Shown: in pieces, positions 52,975 through 63,010 of the stretch
How positions within the stretch are numbered: position 1 is the stretch's first letter
How the letters are laid out: each line of letters starts with the position of its first letter
Translations under genes and position numbers: made by a program
NCBI GenBank assembly: GCA_002331385.1
Contig: DCYB01000013.1
Span: 62,001 to 126,000 of the forward strand
Direction: 5' to 3'
DNA length: 64,000 nucleotides
Origin: Comamonadaceae bacterium UBA2121
Lineage (GTDB): Bacteria; Pseudomonadota; Gammaproteobacteria; Burkholderiales; Burkholderiaceae_C
The notes under the pieces: model-generated
Told to the model about the DNA's origin: nothing
Seen by the model: only the letters and a program-made list of their open reading frames with translations
Databases searched by the model: none

Positions 52975-54078
52975 ATGACGGTGAATGTGAGAGAGGCTTA
53001 TCAAGCGGAGTTGGCCGCCAAGGGATTCCAAAGCGATCCGGCGCAGTTGCGCGCGGTCGAAGCCCTGCAGCGTTGCGCCGACGATTGGGCGGCCTACAAG
53101 AACAAGCGCTCCAACGCGCTCAAGAAGCTCATCAATCACCCCGATCTGCCCAAAGGCGTCTACATGTATGGCGGGGTAGGGCGTGGCAAGAGCTTTCTCA
53201 TGGACTGCTTCTTCAACGCCGTGCCCATCAAGCGCAAGACGCGACTGCACTTTCACGAATTCATGCGCGAAGTGCACCGCGAGCTGCACCTCATGCAGGG
53301 CACGCAAAACCCGCTGGACGTGCTGGGTGCAAAAATCGCCAAACGCTACAAGCTGATCTGCTTTGACGAATTTCACGTCGCCGACATCACGGACGCGATG
53401 ATCCTGTATCGCCTGCTGGAGTCGCTGTTCAAGAACGGCGTGGGCTTCGTCACCACCTCCAACTTCAAGCCGGACGATCTCTATCCGGACGGCCTGCATC
53501 GGGATCGCATTCTTCCCGCGATTGCGCTGCTGAACCAGAACATGGAAGTCGTCAACGTGGACAACGGCACGGACTACCGCCGCCGTACGCTGGAGAATGC
53601 CAAGCTCTATCACACACCCCTCGGCCCGGAAGCCGACGCCGCGATGGAGGAAACCTTCAACCAGTTGGCCGAGACCAAGGACGAAGACCCGGTGCTGCAC
53701 ATCGAGGCGCGCGAGATCCGCTCCAAACGCCGCGCTGGCGGTGTGGTGTGGTTTGATTTTCAGGAGCTGTGCGTGGGCCCGCGCTCGCAGAACGACTATC
53801 TGGAGATCGCGACGCAGTTCCACACTATCTTGCTGTCCAACGTGAAGCACATGCCGGTGAACATGGCCTCGGCGGCGCGCCGGTTCACCTGGTTGATCGA
53901 CGTGCTGTATGACCGCCATGTCAAACTGATTATGTCGGCCGAGACGGCGCCCGAGGATCTTTATACTGAAGGACCGCTGGCGCACGAATTTCCGCGTACT
54001 GTCTCGCGCCTGAACGAAATGCAATCCAAGGAGTATTTGGCCCTTGAACGCCGCTCGGTGGATACCCATCTGACCTGA
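52975..54078 (+). CDS. zapE: Cell-division-associated ATPase ZapE (AFG1-like)
   Basis: 367 residues. P-loop GGVGRGKS (about 66-73), Walker B LICFDEFHV, sensor-like FVTTSNFKPDDLYPDGLHRDRILPAI and the AFG1 C-terminal RRFTWLIDVLYDRHVKLIMSAE. ZapE binds FtsZ and is needed under some stress or low-oxygen conditions in E. coli. GGGAGA precedes the ATG. Directly follows lpd. Confidence 0.95.
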   Translation: MTVNVREAYQAELAAKGFQSDPAQLRAVEALQRCADDWAAYKNKRSNALKKLINHPDLPKGVYMYGGVGRGKSFLMDCFFNAVPIKRKTRLHFHEFMREVHRELHLMQGTQNPLDVLGAKIAKRYKLICFDEFHVADITDAMILYRLLESLFKNGVGFVTTSNFKPDDLYPDGLHRDRILPAIALLNQNMEVVNVDNGTDYRRRTLENAKLYHTPLGPEADAAMEETFNQLAETKDEDPVLHIEAREIRSKRRAGGVVWFDFQELCVGPRSQNDYLEIATQFHTILLSNVKHMPVNMASAARRFTWLIDVLYDRHVKLIMSAETAPEDLYTEGPLAHEFPRTVSRLNEMQSKEYLALERRSVDTHLT

Positions 54079-54079
54079 T

Positions 54080-54790
54080 ATGACACATCGCTCGCGCCTT
54101 TCCCGACTGACCGCCGTAGTTCTCGCCCTGCACCTTACATGCATTGGCGGCGCGGCCATGGCCGCCTCGCCCAAGGGGCCGCAGACCACAGCGGAAGAAG
54201 ACCGGATTCAGGCCGAGCGTGATGCGCAGCGGGAGCGCATCCAGAAGCAGCGCAAGGAAGTCCAGGAACAACTGACCCGCCAAGAGGCCGAGTGCTACAA
54301 GCGCTTTGTGGTTGACTCCTGTCTGCGCGATGCGCGCCGCGATGCGCGCACCAAGGACATGGCGCTGCGCAATCAGGAGATCAAGCTCAACGAAGCCGAG
54401 CGCCACGAGAAGGCGCGTGAGCGCCGCGAATACATCGAACAGAATCAGGCCGAGCAGCGCGAAAAAATCGATGCTGCGCAAGACCGGCCTGCGGCTGCAG
54501 ACGAGCAGCAGCAGCTCGACCAGCGTGAGGCCACGCGCCAGGAGCGCGCATCCGAGGCGCAGCAACGCGCTGCCCAGCAGCGTGCGCGCGAAGCATCGCA
54601 CGCCCAGGAAGAGGCCCAACGGCAGGCGGCTGAGCCGGGCCGGGTAGAGCGTGCGCGCATGCGCTACGAAGCCAAGCAGCGCAAGGCGGCAGAAAAGCGC
54701 GCCAAGCATGAGCGCGATATGGAGGACGCGGCCAAGTCGGGCAAAACGCCAGCAGCGCCCTTGCCGGAGCCTCCAGCGCCTGCCCAGTGA
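54080..54790 (+). CDS. Secreted coiled-coil protein with a C-x8-C motif
   Basis: 236 residues starting one base after the zapE stop. Signal peptide (LTAVVLALHLTCIGGAAMAAS), then an extremely Arg/Glu/Gln/Ala-rich coiled coil over about 40-225 with C72-x8-C81 (ECYKRFVVDSCLRDARRDAR), and a Pro-rich end. The Cys pair inside the helical part suggests a stapled hairpin, much like the protein at 17462-17869. Probably periplasmic. No known domain; conserved position next to zapE is possible but unchecked. Confidence 0.75.
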   Translation: MTHRSRLSRLTAVVLALHLTCIGGAAMAASPKGPQTTAEEDRIQAERDAQRERIQKQRKEVQEQLTRQEAECYKRFVVDSCLRDARRDARTKDMALRNQEIKLNEAERHEKARERREYIEQNQAEQREKIDAAQDRPAAADEQQQLDQREATRQERASEAQQRAAQQRAREASHAQEEAQRQAAEPGRVERARMRYEAKQRKAAEKRAKHERDMEDAAKSGKTPAAPLPEPPAPAQ

Positions 54791-54803
54791 TCATCGATCA
54801 GAT

Positions 54804-54828
54804 GCGAGCGCACAGGTTGTGCGCTCGC
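54804..54828. terminator. Strong hairpin between convergent genes
   Basis: GCGAGCGCAC and GTGCGCTCGC form a perfect 10-base stem with a 5-base loop between the convergent coiled-coil and phosphatase genes. There is no T-tract on either side, so termination efficiency is uncertain. Confidence 0.5.
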
Positions 54829-54866
54829 CCTTTGGCGTGTGTGGCGTGATGGAGTGCTGAGTGCGT

Positions 54867-55673
54867 TTAGCGCACCGGCAGATCGAAAGCGCTCTGCGGG
54901 AGCGGTTGTTCTTCGACGGGAAGTTCGTCGATTTTCACGATCACCAGCGACAGGTTGTCGCCGCCGCCTCGGGCCCGAGCGCGCGCCTTGTCAATGAGGA
55001 ACTCTGTGGCTTCCCGGGGCGTGAGCGAGTTGACCACCGATGCAATCTCGGTCGGGGCGAAGTAGTGCCAGACGCCATCGCTGCATGCCATGATGACATC
55101 ACCCGGTTTGAGTATCGAAATCAGGTGGACCGTGGCCGGTGGATCGTTCTCTGTGCCGAGGCACCCCACGAGAATGTTCGAGTGCGGATGGGAGTTGGCC
55201 TCGACCTCGCTGATTTCACCGCGATCTACCAGTGTCTGGACATAGGAGTGGTCACTGGTGCGCGTGATGAGGCGACCGTTTTGCACGTGATAAATGCGCG
55301 AGTCCCCCGCATGCACCCAATGGCACTCGCCACGCGGCGTGATGAGGAATGCAGCCAGCGTGCTGTGGGGTTCTTGCTCGGACGAGATGGCGGTCAGCCG
55401 GATCACGATATGCGATTCGGTGACGATATGCTTGAGCAACGCTGTCGGGTCGTCCAGATCGGGCGAGAAGCGCTCGAACAACTGGCGCGCCGTGAGCATG
55501 ACCTGATCCGAGGCCTTGCGCCCGCCACTGCGTCCGCCCATGCCGTCTGCCACAATCCCGAGCACGCAACCGTTGTAACGGGGATGCGACAACAGGGCGA
55601 CGCGGTCTTGCTGGTATTCCCGATCTCCCTTGTGGATCCCGGTGGACGCGGTCAAACGAAAGGCTCTGGACAT
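54867..55673 (-). CDS. PP2C-family serine/threonine protein phosphatase
   Basis: 268 residues. Metal-binding motifs of PPM phosphatases: KGDREYQQDRV, GIVADGMGGRSGG, WVHAGDSRIYHVQNG, DVIMACSDGVWHYF and GGGDNLSLV. Stp1-like soluble enzyme dephosphorylating Ser/Thr residues, often paired with an Hanks-type kinase or type VI secretion; no kinase gene is visible nearby. Monocistronic, with a 249-base gap to dinG upstream. Confidence 0.93.
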   Translation of the reverse strand: MSRAFRLTASTGIHKGDREYQQDRVALLSHPRYNGCVLGIVADGMGGRSGGRKASDQVMLTARQLFERFSPDLDDPTALLKHIVTESHIVIRLTAISSEQEPHSTLAAFLITPRGECHWVHAGDSRIYHVQNGRLITRTSDHSYVQTLVDRGEISEVEANSHPHSNILVGCLGTENDPPATVHLISILKPGDVIMACSDGVWHYFAPTEIASVVNSLTPREATEFLIDKARARARGGGDNLSLVIVKIDELPVEEQPLPQSAFDLPVR

Positions 55674-55922
55674 GGCGGGATGTGTATGTTGTGCTTATCG
55701 GACATCGAGTGTAATGGCGTGTGCAGACAGGTATCTGATTCTTCAGCCTGTAACGTAGCGCACGGCGCACCCTCCCTCGATACTCTCTTGACTACTATTG
55801 CTTCATTGTTACGTTAAACGTGCCTCATTGCCAATGAATTTGTCAAATTACGCTTGGTTTTGCTCAAAAAACGCAGTTTGCGAGCCTGAACTGCCAAGAG
55901 CGGGCATGTCAACGGAGGTGTG

Positions 55923-58025
55923 ATGGAGCGGTACGAGCCCATCGTGGCGCGGGTTCTTGGCGAAGAAGGATTGTTGAGCCGCGCCTTTCCTCGCTTTCGC
56001 CCGCGCACGCAGCAACTGGACATGGCCGCCGCAGTGTCCGAGGTGATCGGGCAGGGCGGGGCGTTGGTTGTGGAGGCCGGAACCGGCGTGGGGAAAACCT
56101 TTGCCTATCTTGTGCCGGCCTTGCTCGGCGACAAGCGCGTGCTGATCTCCACCGCCACCAAGGCGTTGCAGGAGCAATTGGTGGAGCGAGACCTGCCGCG
56201 CTTGCTCGAGAGTCTGGCTGGCGAGTTTGCCTTGCATCGGCGGGTTGCCCTGCTGAAGGGGCGCGCCAACTATCTGTGTCTGCACCGAATGGACGCCGCG
56301 ATTCTGGCCGAGGCAGGCCGCGAGTTAGCAGCAGATTCGGAAACGCTGCGCACGGTCAAGGAGTGGTCCATCAGTACCGCGCACGGTGATCTGGCTGAAA
56401 TCAGTGCGCTTCACCCGAGTGCCGCTCTGCTGGCCAGTATCAGTTCCACGCGAGAGAACTGTCTGGGTGGGAAGTGCCCGCAGTTTTCCGCATGCCATGT
56501 GGTTCGTGCCAGGCGCCACGCGCTCGCAGCCGATGTGGCGGTGGTGAATCATCATTTGTTTTTTGCGGACCAGTCCGATCCGGATGGCGCGGAATCGCAG
56601 TTGCTGTCGCAGGCTCAGGTGGTGATTTTCGATGAGGCGCATTCGTTGAACACGGTGGCACGACAGGCGCTCGGCGTCGTGTTGTCGACCGGGCAACTCA
56701 AGCAGTTGGCGCACGACCTGCAACAGGTCGGTCAGAGTGACGCGCCGGGTTGGCGCGACTGGTCTGATCTGGCGCTGGAGTTGCTTGCAGCGCGCGACGA
56801 ACTTGTGGGCAGTGCCGGTGGAATGCAGGAAGGCGCGCGCGCCGACTGGAGTGAGGATGTGCCCGAGGTGGTCCACGGCGCGCAATGGCACGCTGCGTGG
56901 CGGTCCTTGACGGCGGTGCTGCAGCGACTGCTGGCGCAACTGGATGCGCTGACTGCCGTGTCGCCCGATCTGGATCGGTTGCATCAGCGCGTGGTGGCTA
57001 CGTTGGGCGCATTGATGGATTTGTCGGTCACGGAGAAGGCGCAACAGGTGCGCTGGCTGGAATGGCAGCGCGGGGAATTGCGCCTCGCGCAGACGCCGCT
57101 GCAGGCGGGACCGTCGCTGCAGCGCCTGTGGGGTACGGGACTTGTGCATGCCACTCCTGACGGCGAGGACGACGAGGGCAGTGCCTGGGACGAGCCGGAA
57201 AAATCAGGGGACCCTGCGCCTGCCGGGAAGGATCCGCGCAGCTTCATTTTCACCTCGGCCACCTTGGGCAATGACGACACGTTGCAGCGCTTCACCGAAC
57301 CGCTCGGGCTCCAGCATGCCAAGGTCCTGCGCTTGGGCAGTCCCTTCGATTACGCGGAGCAGGCCTCGCTCTACATTCCCGAGCATCTTCCGGCGGCGAA
57401 CGATGCCGGGCACGCGCAGGCGTTGGCGCACTGGCTGGCGGATGTATTGATCCGCATGGGCGGGCGCAGCCTGATTCTGACCACCAGTTTGCGCGCGCGC
57501 GACATCGTGGGTGATGTGCTGCGGGAGCGGCTGGGCGCGCATCCAGACATCGAATTGCTGCTGCAGTCCGCCCAGTCGCACACGGACATCGCTGAGCGGT
57601 TTCAGCGCGGGGGAACATACGGAAAAGGCTGCGTGTTGGTGGCGTCGAACGCCTATTGGCAAGGCTTTGACGTGCCTGGCGATGCGCTGCAGATGGTGGT
57701 GATCGACAAGCTGCCGTTCCCGGTTCCCACGGATCCGCTGGTGGTGGCGTATTCCAACCATCTGGAAACGCAGGGCAAGAATCCGTTCAAGGATTTTGCC
57801 TTGCAGGAGGCGGCATTGGCATTGCGGCAAGGCGCGGGGCGTCTGATTCGCAGCGAAACGGACAGCGGCGTGCTGGTGGTGGCGGATGCACGACTGACCA
57901 AGGGCTATGGCAAGTGGCTGCAGCGCCAGTTGCCACCCATGCGCCGCCTGAGTGGAGAGGATGAATTTCAGGCAGCGATCGAGGCGCTTACCAGAACTTC
58001 CACCACGGATCGTCCTTCTTCCTGA
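55923..58025 (+). CDS. DinG/YoaA-family ATP-dependent helicase
   Basis: 700 residues, XPD-like superfamily 2 helicase acting 5' to 3' on DNA repair intermediates. Walker A EAGTGVGKT (51-59), DEAH box VVIFDEAHSL, iron-sulfur Cys at about 119, 180, 185 and 191 (NYLCLHR, NCLGGKCPQFSAC), and C-terminal motifs YWQGFDVPG and RQGAGRLIRSETD. ATG at 55923 fits GGAGG; a GTG lies three bases before. Its 3' end overlaps the convergent bamD gene by 38 bases. Confidence 0.93.
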   Translation: MERYEPIVARVLGEEGLLSRAFPRFRPRTQQLDMAAAVSEVIGQGGALVVEAGTGVGKTFAYLVPALLGDKRVLISTATKALQEQLVERDLPRLLESLAGEFALHRRVALLKGRANYLCLHRMDAAILAEAGRELAADSETLRTVKEWSISTAHGDLAEISALHPSAALLASISSTRENCLGGKCPQFSACHVVRARRHALAADVAVVNHHLFFADQSDPDGAESQLLSQAQVVIFDEAHSLNTVARQALGVVLSTGQLKQLAHDLQQVGQSDAPGWRDWSDLALELLAARDELVGSAGGMQEGARADWSEDVPEVVHGAQWHAAWRSLTAVLQRLLAQLDALTAVSPDLDRLHQRVVATLGALMDLSVTEKAQQVRWLEWQRGELRLAQTPLQAGPSLQRLWGTGLVHATPDGEDDEGSAWDEPEKSGDPAPAGKDPRSFIFTSATLGNDDTLQRFTEPLGLQHAKVLRLGSPFDYAEQASLYIPEHLPAANDAGHAQALAHWLADVLIRMGGRSLILTTSLRARDIVGDVLRERLGAHPDIELLLQSAQSHTDIAERFQRGGTYGKGCVLVASNAYWQGFDVPGDALQMVVIDKLPFPVPTDPLVVAYSNHLETQGKNPFKDFALQEAALALRQGAGRLIRSETDSGVLVVADARLTKGYGKWLQRQLPPMRRLSGEDEFQAAIEALTRTSTTDRPSS

Positions 58026-58827
58026 AGCCCTGCTTCAGGAAGTCGCTGTTGGGGTAGGAGGCTTCCATCACGCGGCGGGTGTCGTCACGCAGTTGGTCCA
58101 TGCCCAACGCCTCATAAGAGCGCATGAGGATGTAGAGCGCGTCTTCGGTGGCGGGCACTTCCTTGTAGTCGGCAATCGCTGTTTGCGCGCGGCTGATCGC
58201 GGCCACGTAAGCGCCACGCTCGTAGTAATAGCGGGCCACGTGCACTTCATACTGGGCCAGTGAGTTGACGATGTACGTCATGCGCTGGCGCGCATCCGGC
58301 GTGTAACGCGACTCGGGAAAGCGGGTGACCAGTTCGCGGAATGACTCGTATGAATCCTTGGCGGCCTTCTGGTCGCGCTCGGACAGGTCCTGACGCGACA
58401 GCCACGAGAACATGCCGAGGTCTTCGTTGAAGTTGACCAGACCCTTCAGGTACAGCGCATAGTCATAGGCGGGACTGGCGGGATGCAGCTTCATGAAGCG
58501 ATCCAGCGTCGCCACGGCTTGGGCCTTGTCGTTGTTCCGGTATTGGGAGTAGGCCTTTTCCAGCTGCGCCTGCTGCGCCAGCGGGGTGCCGGCGGCGCGG
58601 CCTTCGAGCTTTTCGAACAGCGGAACGGCCTTGTCGTGGCTTCCCGAATTGGCTTCGTCGCGGGCTTCCGAGTAGATCTTGTTCGGGCTCCAGCCAGCGG
58701 TTTTGTCTTCGGTCGTGCTGGAGCAGCCTGCCAGCAGGCCAGCGGCGAGCAAAGCAGAGGCGAGGGGCAGGGTCAGACGCGGCATGGCAGGAGTAACAGT
58801 GTTTCCGGCGAGGGAAGATTTAAGCAT
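57988..58827 (-). CDS. bamD: Outer-membrane assembly lipoprotein BamD
   Basis: 279 residues from the ATG at 58827. Lipobox LLAGC (Cys about 35). TPR-like helical repeats with the BamD/ComL pattern: KIYSEARDEANSGSHDKAVPLFEKLEGR, YALYLKGLVNF, FRELVTRFPESRYTPDARQRM and VARYYYERGAYVAAISRAQTAI. Essential part of the beta-barrel assembly machine. Tail-to-tail overlap with the DinG-family gene. Confidence 0.96.
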   Translation of the reverse strand: MLKSSLAGNTVTPAMPRLTLPLASALLAAGLLAGCSSTTEDKTAGWSPNKIYSEARDEANSGSHDKAVPLFEKLEGRAAGTPLAQQAQLEKAYSQYRNNDKAQAVATLDRFMKLHPASPAYDYALYLKGLVNFNEDLGMFSWLSRQDLSERDQKAAKDSYESFRELVTRFPESRYTPDARQRMTYIVNSLAQYEVHVARYYYERGAYVAAISRAQTAIADYKEVPATEDALYILMRSYEALGMDQLRDDTRRVMEASYPNSDFLKQGFRKKDDPWWKFW

Positions 58828-58970
58828 CGGATCAGTGTAGCCATCGGGCGCATAGGGATATGCGAAGCTCCGGCGGAATCGTTGGCAAACAACCATTGTA
58901 TGCGCCGCGACCACCTTCGTACTTGTCAGCATGCAACGGGAGGGGTCGCAACTTCCTACAATCAGGGGAT

Positions 58971-61900
58971 ATGTTTGTTCACCTGCGCCTGCACACCGAG
59001 TTTTCCGTTGTCGATGGAACCACCCGCATCGACGAGATCGTCAAGTTGGCTGCCAAGGACGGCCAGCCCGCCATGGGGCTGACCGACCTCAATAACATGT
59101 TCGGGGGCGTCAAGTTCTACAAGGAAGCGCGGGGCAAGGGCGTCAAGCCGGTGATCGGCGCGGAAATCAGTGTTCCGGTTGGCGATGAGGGCGCGGTGGC
59201 GCGCATGATTTTGCTGATTCAGAGCAATCAAGGGTATTTCAATCTCTCCGAAATCCTGGCGCGTGCGTGGACGGGCAACGTGGTCAAGAACGTACCGCTC
59301 TGTAAGTGGGAGTGGCTGGAAGAACTCAACGATGGCTTGATCGCCCTCTCTGGCGCGCAGGCCGGCCCGGTGGGCCATCCGCTGATGCGCGGCGATGAGG
59401 CGGGCGCGGCGGATATCGCGCAGCGTCTGGCAAGGATTTTCCCGCACCGTTTTTACTTAGAGATACAGCGCGCGGGCCGCAAGGACGATGAAGCGTATGT
59501 CACGCAGGCCGTTCCGCTGGCGGCTCGGCTCAATTTGCCGGTGGTGGCGACGCACCCCATCCAGTTCGCGACGGTGGACGACTACGAGGCGCACGAAGCG
59601 CGCGTGTGTATTGCCGAAGGGGAAATTCTGGGCAATCCGCGCCGCATTCGCAAATTCACGCGCGAGCAGTATTTCAAGACCAGCGCGGAGATGGAGGCGC
59701 TGTTTGCAGACATCCCCTCCGCCATCGAAAACACGCTGGAAATTTCCCGGCGCTGCAGCCTGACGCTGGTGCTGGGCAAGCCGCGCCTGCCCGATTTCCC
59801 CACGCCGAACGGCATGCCGATCGACGATTACTTCCGTTACGCCTCCTACCAGGGGCTGGAGGAGCGTCTGGTCTATCTGTTCCCGGACGAAGCCAGACGC
59901 GACAAGGCGCGCCCGCGCTACGTGGAGCGCCTTGAGTTCGAGCTGCACACCATTCTCCAGATGGGTTTCCCCGGCTACTTCCTGATCGTGGGCGACTTCA
60001 TCCAGTGGGCCAAGAACAATGGTTGCCCGGTGGGGCCGGGCCGTGGATCGGGCGCGGGCTCGCTCGTGGCCTATGCGCTCAAGATCACTGATCTGGACCC
60101 GCTGCAGTACAACCTGCTGTTCGAGCGCTTCCTGAATCCGGAGCGGGTGTCGATGCCTGACTTCGACATCGATTTCTGTCAGGGCAACCGCGATCGCGTC
60201 ATCGACTACGTGAAGCAGAAGTACGGCAAGAACGCTGTGAGCCAGATTGCCACCTTCGGCACGATGGCGGCCAAGGCGGCCATTCGCGACGTGGGCCGTG
60301 TCATGGACATGAGCTATACCTTCTGCGACGGCATCTCCAAGCTGGTGCCGGGCAAGCCGGGCATGAGCTACACGCTGGCCTATCCGCCAGAGCCCAAGAA
60401 GGAGGGCGACAAGAACAACTACGCGCTGGAACTGGAGCCCATGCTCTACGAGCGAGTGCGCAACGAGGAAGACGTGCGCACCGTGATCGAGATGGCGCAG
60501 AAGCTCGAAGGCGTGACGCGCAACATCGGCATGCACGCCGGCGGCGTGGTGATCGCGCCCGGCAAGCTCACCGATTTCTGCCCGCTGTACCAGCAGCCGG
60601 GCAGCGAATCCGCAGTGGCGATGTACGACAAGGACGACGTGGAAGCCGTCGGCCTGGTGAAGTTCGACTTTTTGGGCCTGGCGACGCTGACGATCCTGGA
60701 AATCGCGCGCGAGTTCATCCAGAAGCGCCATAAGGGGAAGGAGCATTTCGCCTTCGAGGACATTCCGCTCGACGATGCGCCCACGTATCGCCTGTTCTCG
60801 GATGGCCTGACCGAAGCCGTGTTCCAGTTTGAATCGCGCGGCATGCAGGGCATGCTCAAGGAGGCGCGACCCAGCCGGCTGGAAGACCTGATCGCGCTGA
60901 ACGCGCTGTACCGGCCCGGCCCGATGGACCTGATCCCCAGCTTCGTGAACCGCAAGCACGGCAAGGAGGTGGTGGAGTATCCGCACCCGCTGGTGGAAAA
61001 GGTGCTGGCGGAGACCTACGGCATCATGGTCTATCAGGAGCAGGTGATGCAGACCGCGCAGGTGCTGGGCGGCTACAGCCTGGGCGGCGCCGACTTGCTG
61101 CGCCGCGCGATGGGCAAGAAGAAGGTCGAGGAAATGGTGCAGCACCGCGAAATCTTTCGCAAAGGTGCGGCTAAGAACGACATCAGCGAAGACAAGGCCG
61201 ATGAGGTGTTCGACCTCATGGAGAAGTTCGCGGGTTACGGCTTCAACAAGTCGCACGCGGCGGCCTACTCGTTGCTCGCCTATCACACCGGCTGGCTCAA
61301 GGTGCATTACACGGCGGAGTTTTACTGCGGCAACATGACCGTGGAAATGGACGACACCGACAAGCTCAAGGTGCTCTACGAAGATGCGGTGAAGAACTTC
61401 GGCATCACGTTCGAGCCGCCAGACGTGAATCGCGGCATGTACCGCTTCGAGCCAGTCACCGACAAGGTCATCCGTTACGGCCTCGGCGCCATCAAGGGCA
61501 CGGGGCAGGCCGCGATCGAGGCCATCATCGCAGCGCGCGAAGGGCGCGGCGAAGGCCCACAAGGTCACATCAAGGGGCCGTTCACCAGCCTGTTCGATTT
61601 TTGCGTGCGTGTGGACCGAGCGCGCATCAACAAGCGCACGGTGGAAGCGCTCATCAAGGGCGGGGCTTTCGATGCCATCCAGATGAACCGTGCCGCGCTG
61701 GTGGCATCGCTCGATACCGCGTTCGACTTCGCCACGGCCACGCATGCCAATGCCAACCAGTGCGGCCTGTTCGACATGATGGGCGACGACGCGCAAGGCT
61801 CCAGCACGCAGGAGCCCGAACTGGCCGACGTGCTGCCCTGGGGCATCAAGGAGCGGCTGATGCAGGAGAAAACGGCCATCGGCTTTTATCTCTCCGGTCA

Positions 61901-62513
61901 CTTGTTCGATGAGGTGGCGCTGGAAGTGCGCCGCTTTGCGCGCACGCCGATTGCCGAGTTGCAAGACAACCGCGAAGTGCAGACCATGGCAGGCATCGTC
62001 ACCGATTACCGCGTCATCAACGGCCAGCGCGGCAAGCTCGCGCTGTTCAAGCTGGACGACAAGTCCAAGGTGATCGAGGCGTCGGCGGATGAAGGCGTGC
62101 TCAACGCGTCCATGCCGATCAAGGACGACGATTTCATCGTGGTCTCTGGCCGCTTGCAACTCGACCACTTCAGTGGCGGATTGCGTGTGAAAGTGCTGCA
62201 GGTGTCCGATCTGGCTGCTGCGCGTGCGCGCTATGCCAAGTATCTTCGTGTGGCCGTGCGGGACGATGTGCCCGACGTGGCGGCCATCGTGCGCGAGTTC
62301 CCGCCCAAGGTGGAAGAAACCGAACACGGAGAAACCCTGAGGCGCGGCCTGAAGGTGCGCCTCGACATGCGCATCCAGTCCGACCGTGGCGCTGCCGTGG
62401 CAGAGCTCAGTCTGGGCGATGCCAGCAGCTTCTTTCCGACCGATGCGGCGCTGGCCGCGTGGAGCAGTGCTGCGGGCGCGGAAGCGGTGTCAGTCGTCTA
62501 TGACCATGGATGA
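58971..62513 (+). CDS. dnaE: DNA polymerase III alpha subunit
   Basis: 1180-residue replicative polymerase. PHP domain at the start (VHLRLHTEFSVVDGTTRIDEI, MGLTDLNNMFG), catalytic palm with GPGRGSGAGSLVAYAL and PDFDIDFCQGNRD aspartates, GVTRNIGMHAGGVVI, RPGPMDLIPSFVNRKHG, GYGFNKSHAAAYSLLAY, helix-hairpin-helix and OB-fold (TMAGIVTDYRVINGQRGK). The ATG at 58971 gives the standard N-terminus; the frame upstream is open but atypical. Confidence 0.98.
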   Translation: MFVHLRLHTEFSVVDGTTRIDEIVKLAAKDGQPAMGLTDLNNMFGGVKFYKEARGKGVKPVIGAEISVPVGDEGAVARMILLIQSNQGYFNLSEILARAWTGNVVKNVPLCKWEWLEELNDGLIALSGAQAGPVGHPLMRGDEAGAADIAQRLARIFPHRFYLEIQRAGRKDDEAYVTQAVPLAARLNLPVVATHPIQFATVDDYEAHEARVCIAEGEILGNPRRIRKFTREQYFKTSAEMEALFADIPSAIENTLEISRRCSLTLVLGKPRLPDFPTPNGMPIDDYFRYASYQGLEERLVYLFPDEARRDKARPRYVERLEFELHTILQMGFPGYFLIVGDFIQWAKNNGCPVGPGRGSGAGSLVAYALKITDLDPLQYNLLFERFLNPERVSMPDFDIDFCQGNRDRVIDYVKQKYGKNAVSQIATFGTMAAKAAIRDVGRVMDMSYTFCDGISKLVPGKPGMSYTLAYPPEPKKEGDKNNYALELEPMLYERVRNEEDVRTVIEMAQKLEGVTRNIGMHAGGVVIAPGKLTDFCPLYQQPGSESAVAMYDKDDVEAVGLVKFDFLGLATLTILEIAREFIQKRHKGKEHFAFEDIPLDDAPTYRLFSDGLTEAVFQFESRGMQGMLKEARPSRLEDLIALNALYRPGPMDLIPSFVNRKHGKEVVEYPHPLVEKVLAETYGIMVYQEQVMQTAQVLGGYSLGGADLLRRAMGKKKVEEMVQHREIFRKGAAKNDISEDKADEVFDLMEKFAGYGFNKSHAAAYSLLAYHTGWLKVHYTAEFYCGNMTVEMDDTDKLKVLYEDAVKNFGITFEPPDVNRGMYRFEPVTDKVIRYGLGAIKGTGQAAIEAIIAAREGRGEGPQGHIKGPFTSLFDFCVRVDRARINKRTVEALIKGGAFDAIQMNRAALVASLDTAFDFATATHANANQCGLFDMMGDDAQGSSTQEPELADVLPWGIKERLMQEKTAIGFYLSGHLFDEVALEVRRFARTPIAELQDNREVQTMAGIVTDYRVINGQRGKLALFKLDDKSKVIEASADEGVLNASMPIKDDDFIVVSGRLQLDHFSGGLRVKVLQVSDLAAARARYAKYLRVAVRDDVPDVAAIVREFPPKVEETEHGETLRRGLKVRLDMRIQSDRGAAVAELSLGDASSFFPTDAALAAWSSAAGAEAVSVVYDHG

Positions 62514-62593
62514 CATTCGACACCTTGAAATTCACTTATATTGGCTCCAACTGATTTCCGTTTCGATGGATCAAGCTCGCTAGAATGATCTTC

Positions 62594-62950
62594 ATGGCTA
62601 CCAAACCTCCCACCAGACCTAAAGCGCCTCCCGTCCAGCCTTCGCGCGATGAGGGCGGCTCGGTGGTGCTGGAGCGCCGTACCCTGCGTACCGAGCCTCC
62701 CCGGATGTACCAGGTGGTGATGCTCAACGACGACTACACGCCGATGGAATTCGTGGTGGTGGTCCTGCAGGAGTTTTTCTCCAAGGATCGCGAAGCTGCC
62801 ACGCAGATCATGCTCAAGATTCATCTGGATGGAAAGGGTGTTTGTGGGGTCTTTACCCGCGACGTGGCTTCAACGAAAGTGGAGCTGGTGCTCGACGCAG
62901 CACACAAGGCAGGGCATCCATTGCAATGTTTGTGTGAACCCGTTGAATAA
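62594..62950 (+). CDS. clpS: ATP-dependent Clp protease adaptor ClpS
   Basis: 118 residues. Disordered N-terminus, then the N-end-rule binding fold: [25 protein letters not shown], with the DYTPMEFV pocket, [24 protein letters not shown]. Delivers N-degron substrates to ClpAP. The next gene, 60 bases on, is clpA, the usual pairing. ATG at 62594 preferred over 62585. Confidence 0.96.
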   Translation: MATKPPTRPKAPPVQPSRDEGGSVVLERRTLRTEPPRMYQVVMLNDDYTPMEFVVVVLQEFFSKDREAATQIMLKIHLDGKGVCGVFTRDVASTKVELVLDAAHKAGHPLQCLCEPVE

Positions 62951-63010
62951 CGGCAGAAAACCCCGATCTATCCGTCATCTTTGAAACGCAAGCGAAAAAG
63001 GAGTTCTCAC

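Noticed and set aside
59457..62327. Open frame of 956 codons antisense to dnaE
   Set aside because: Same shadow effect; dnaE matches its family along the whole length.
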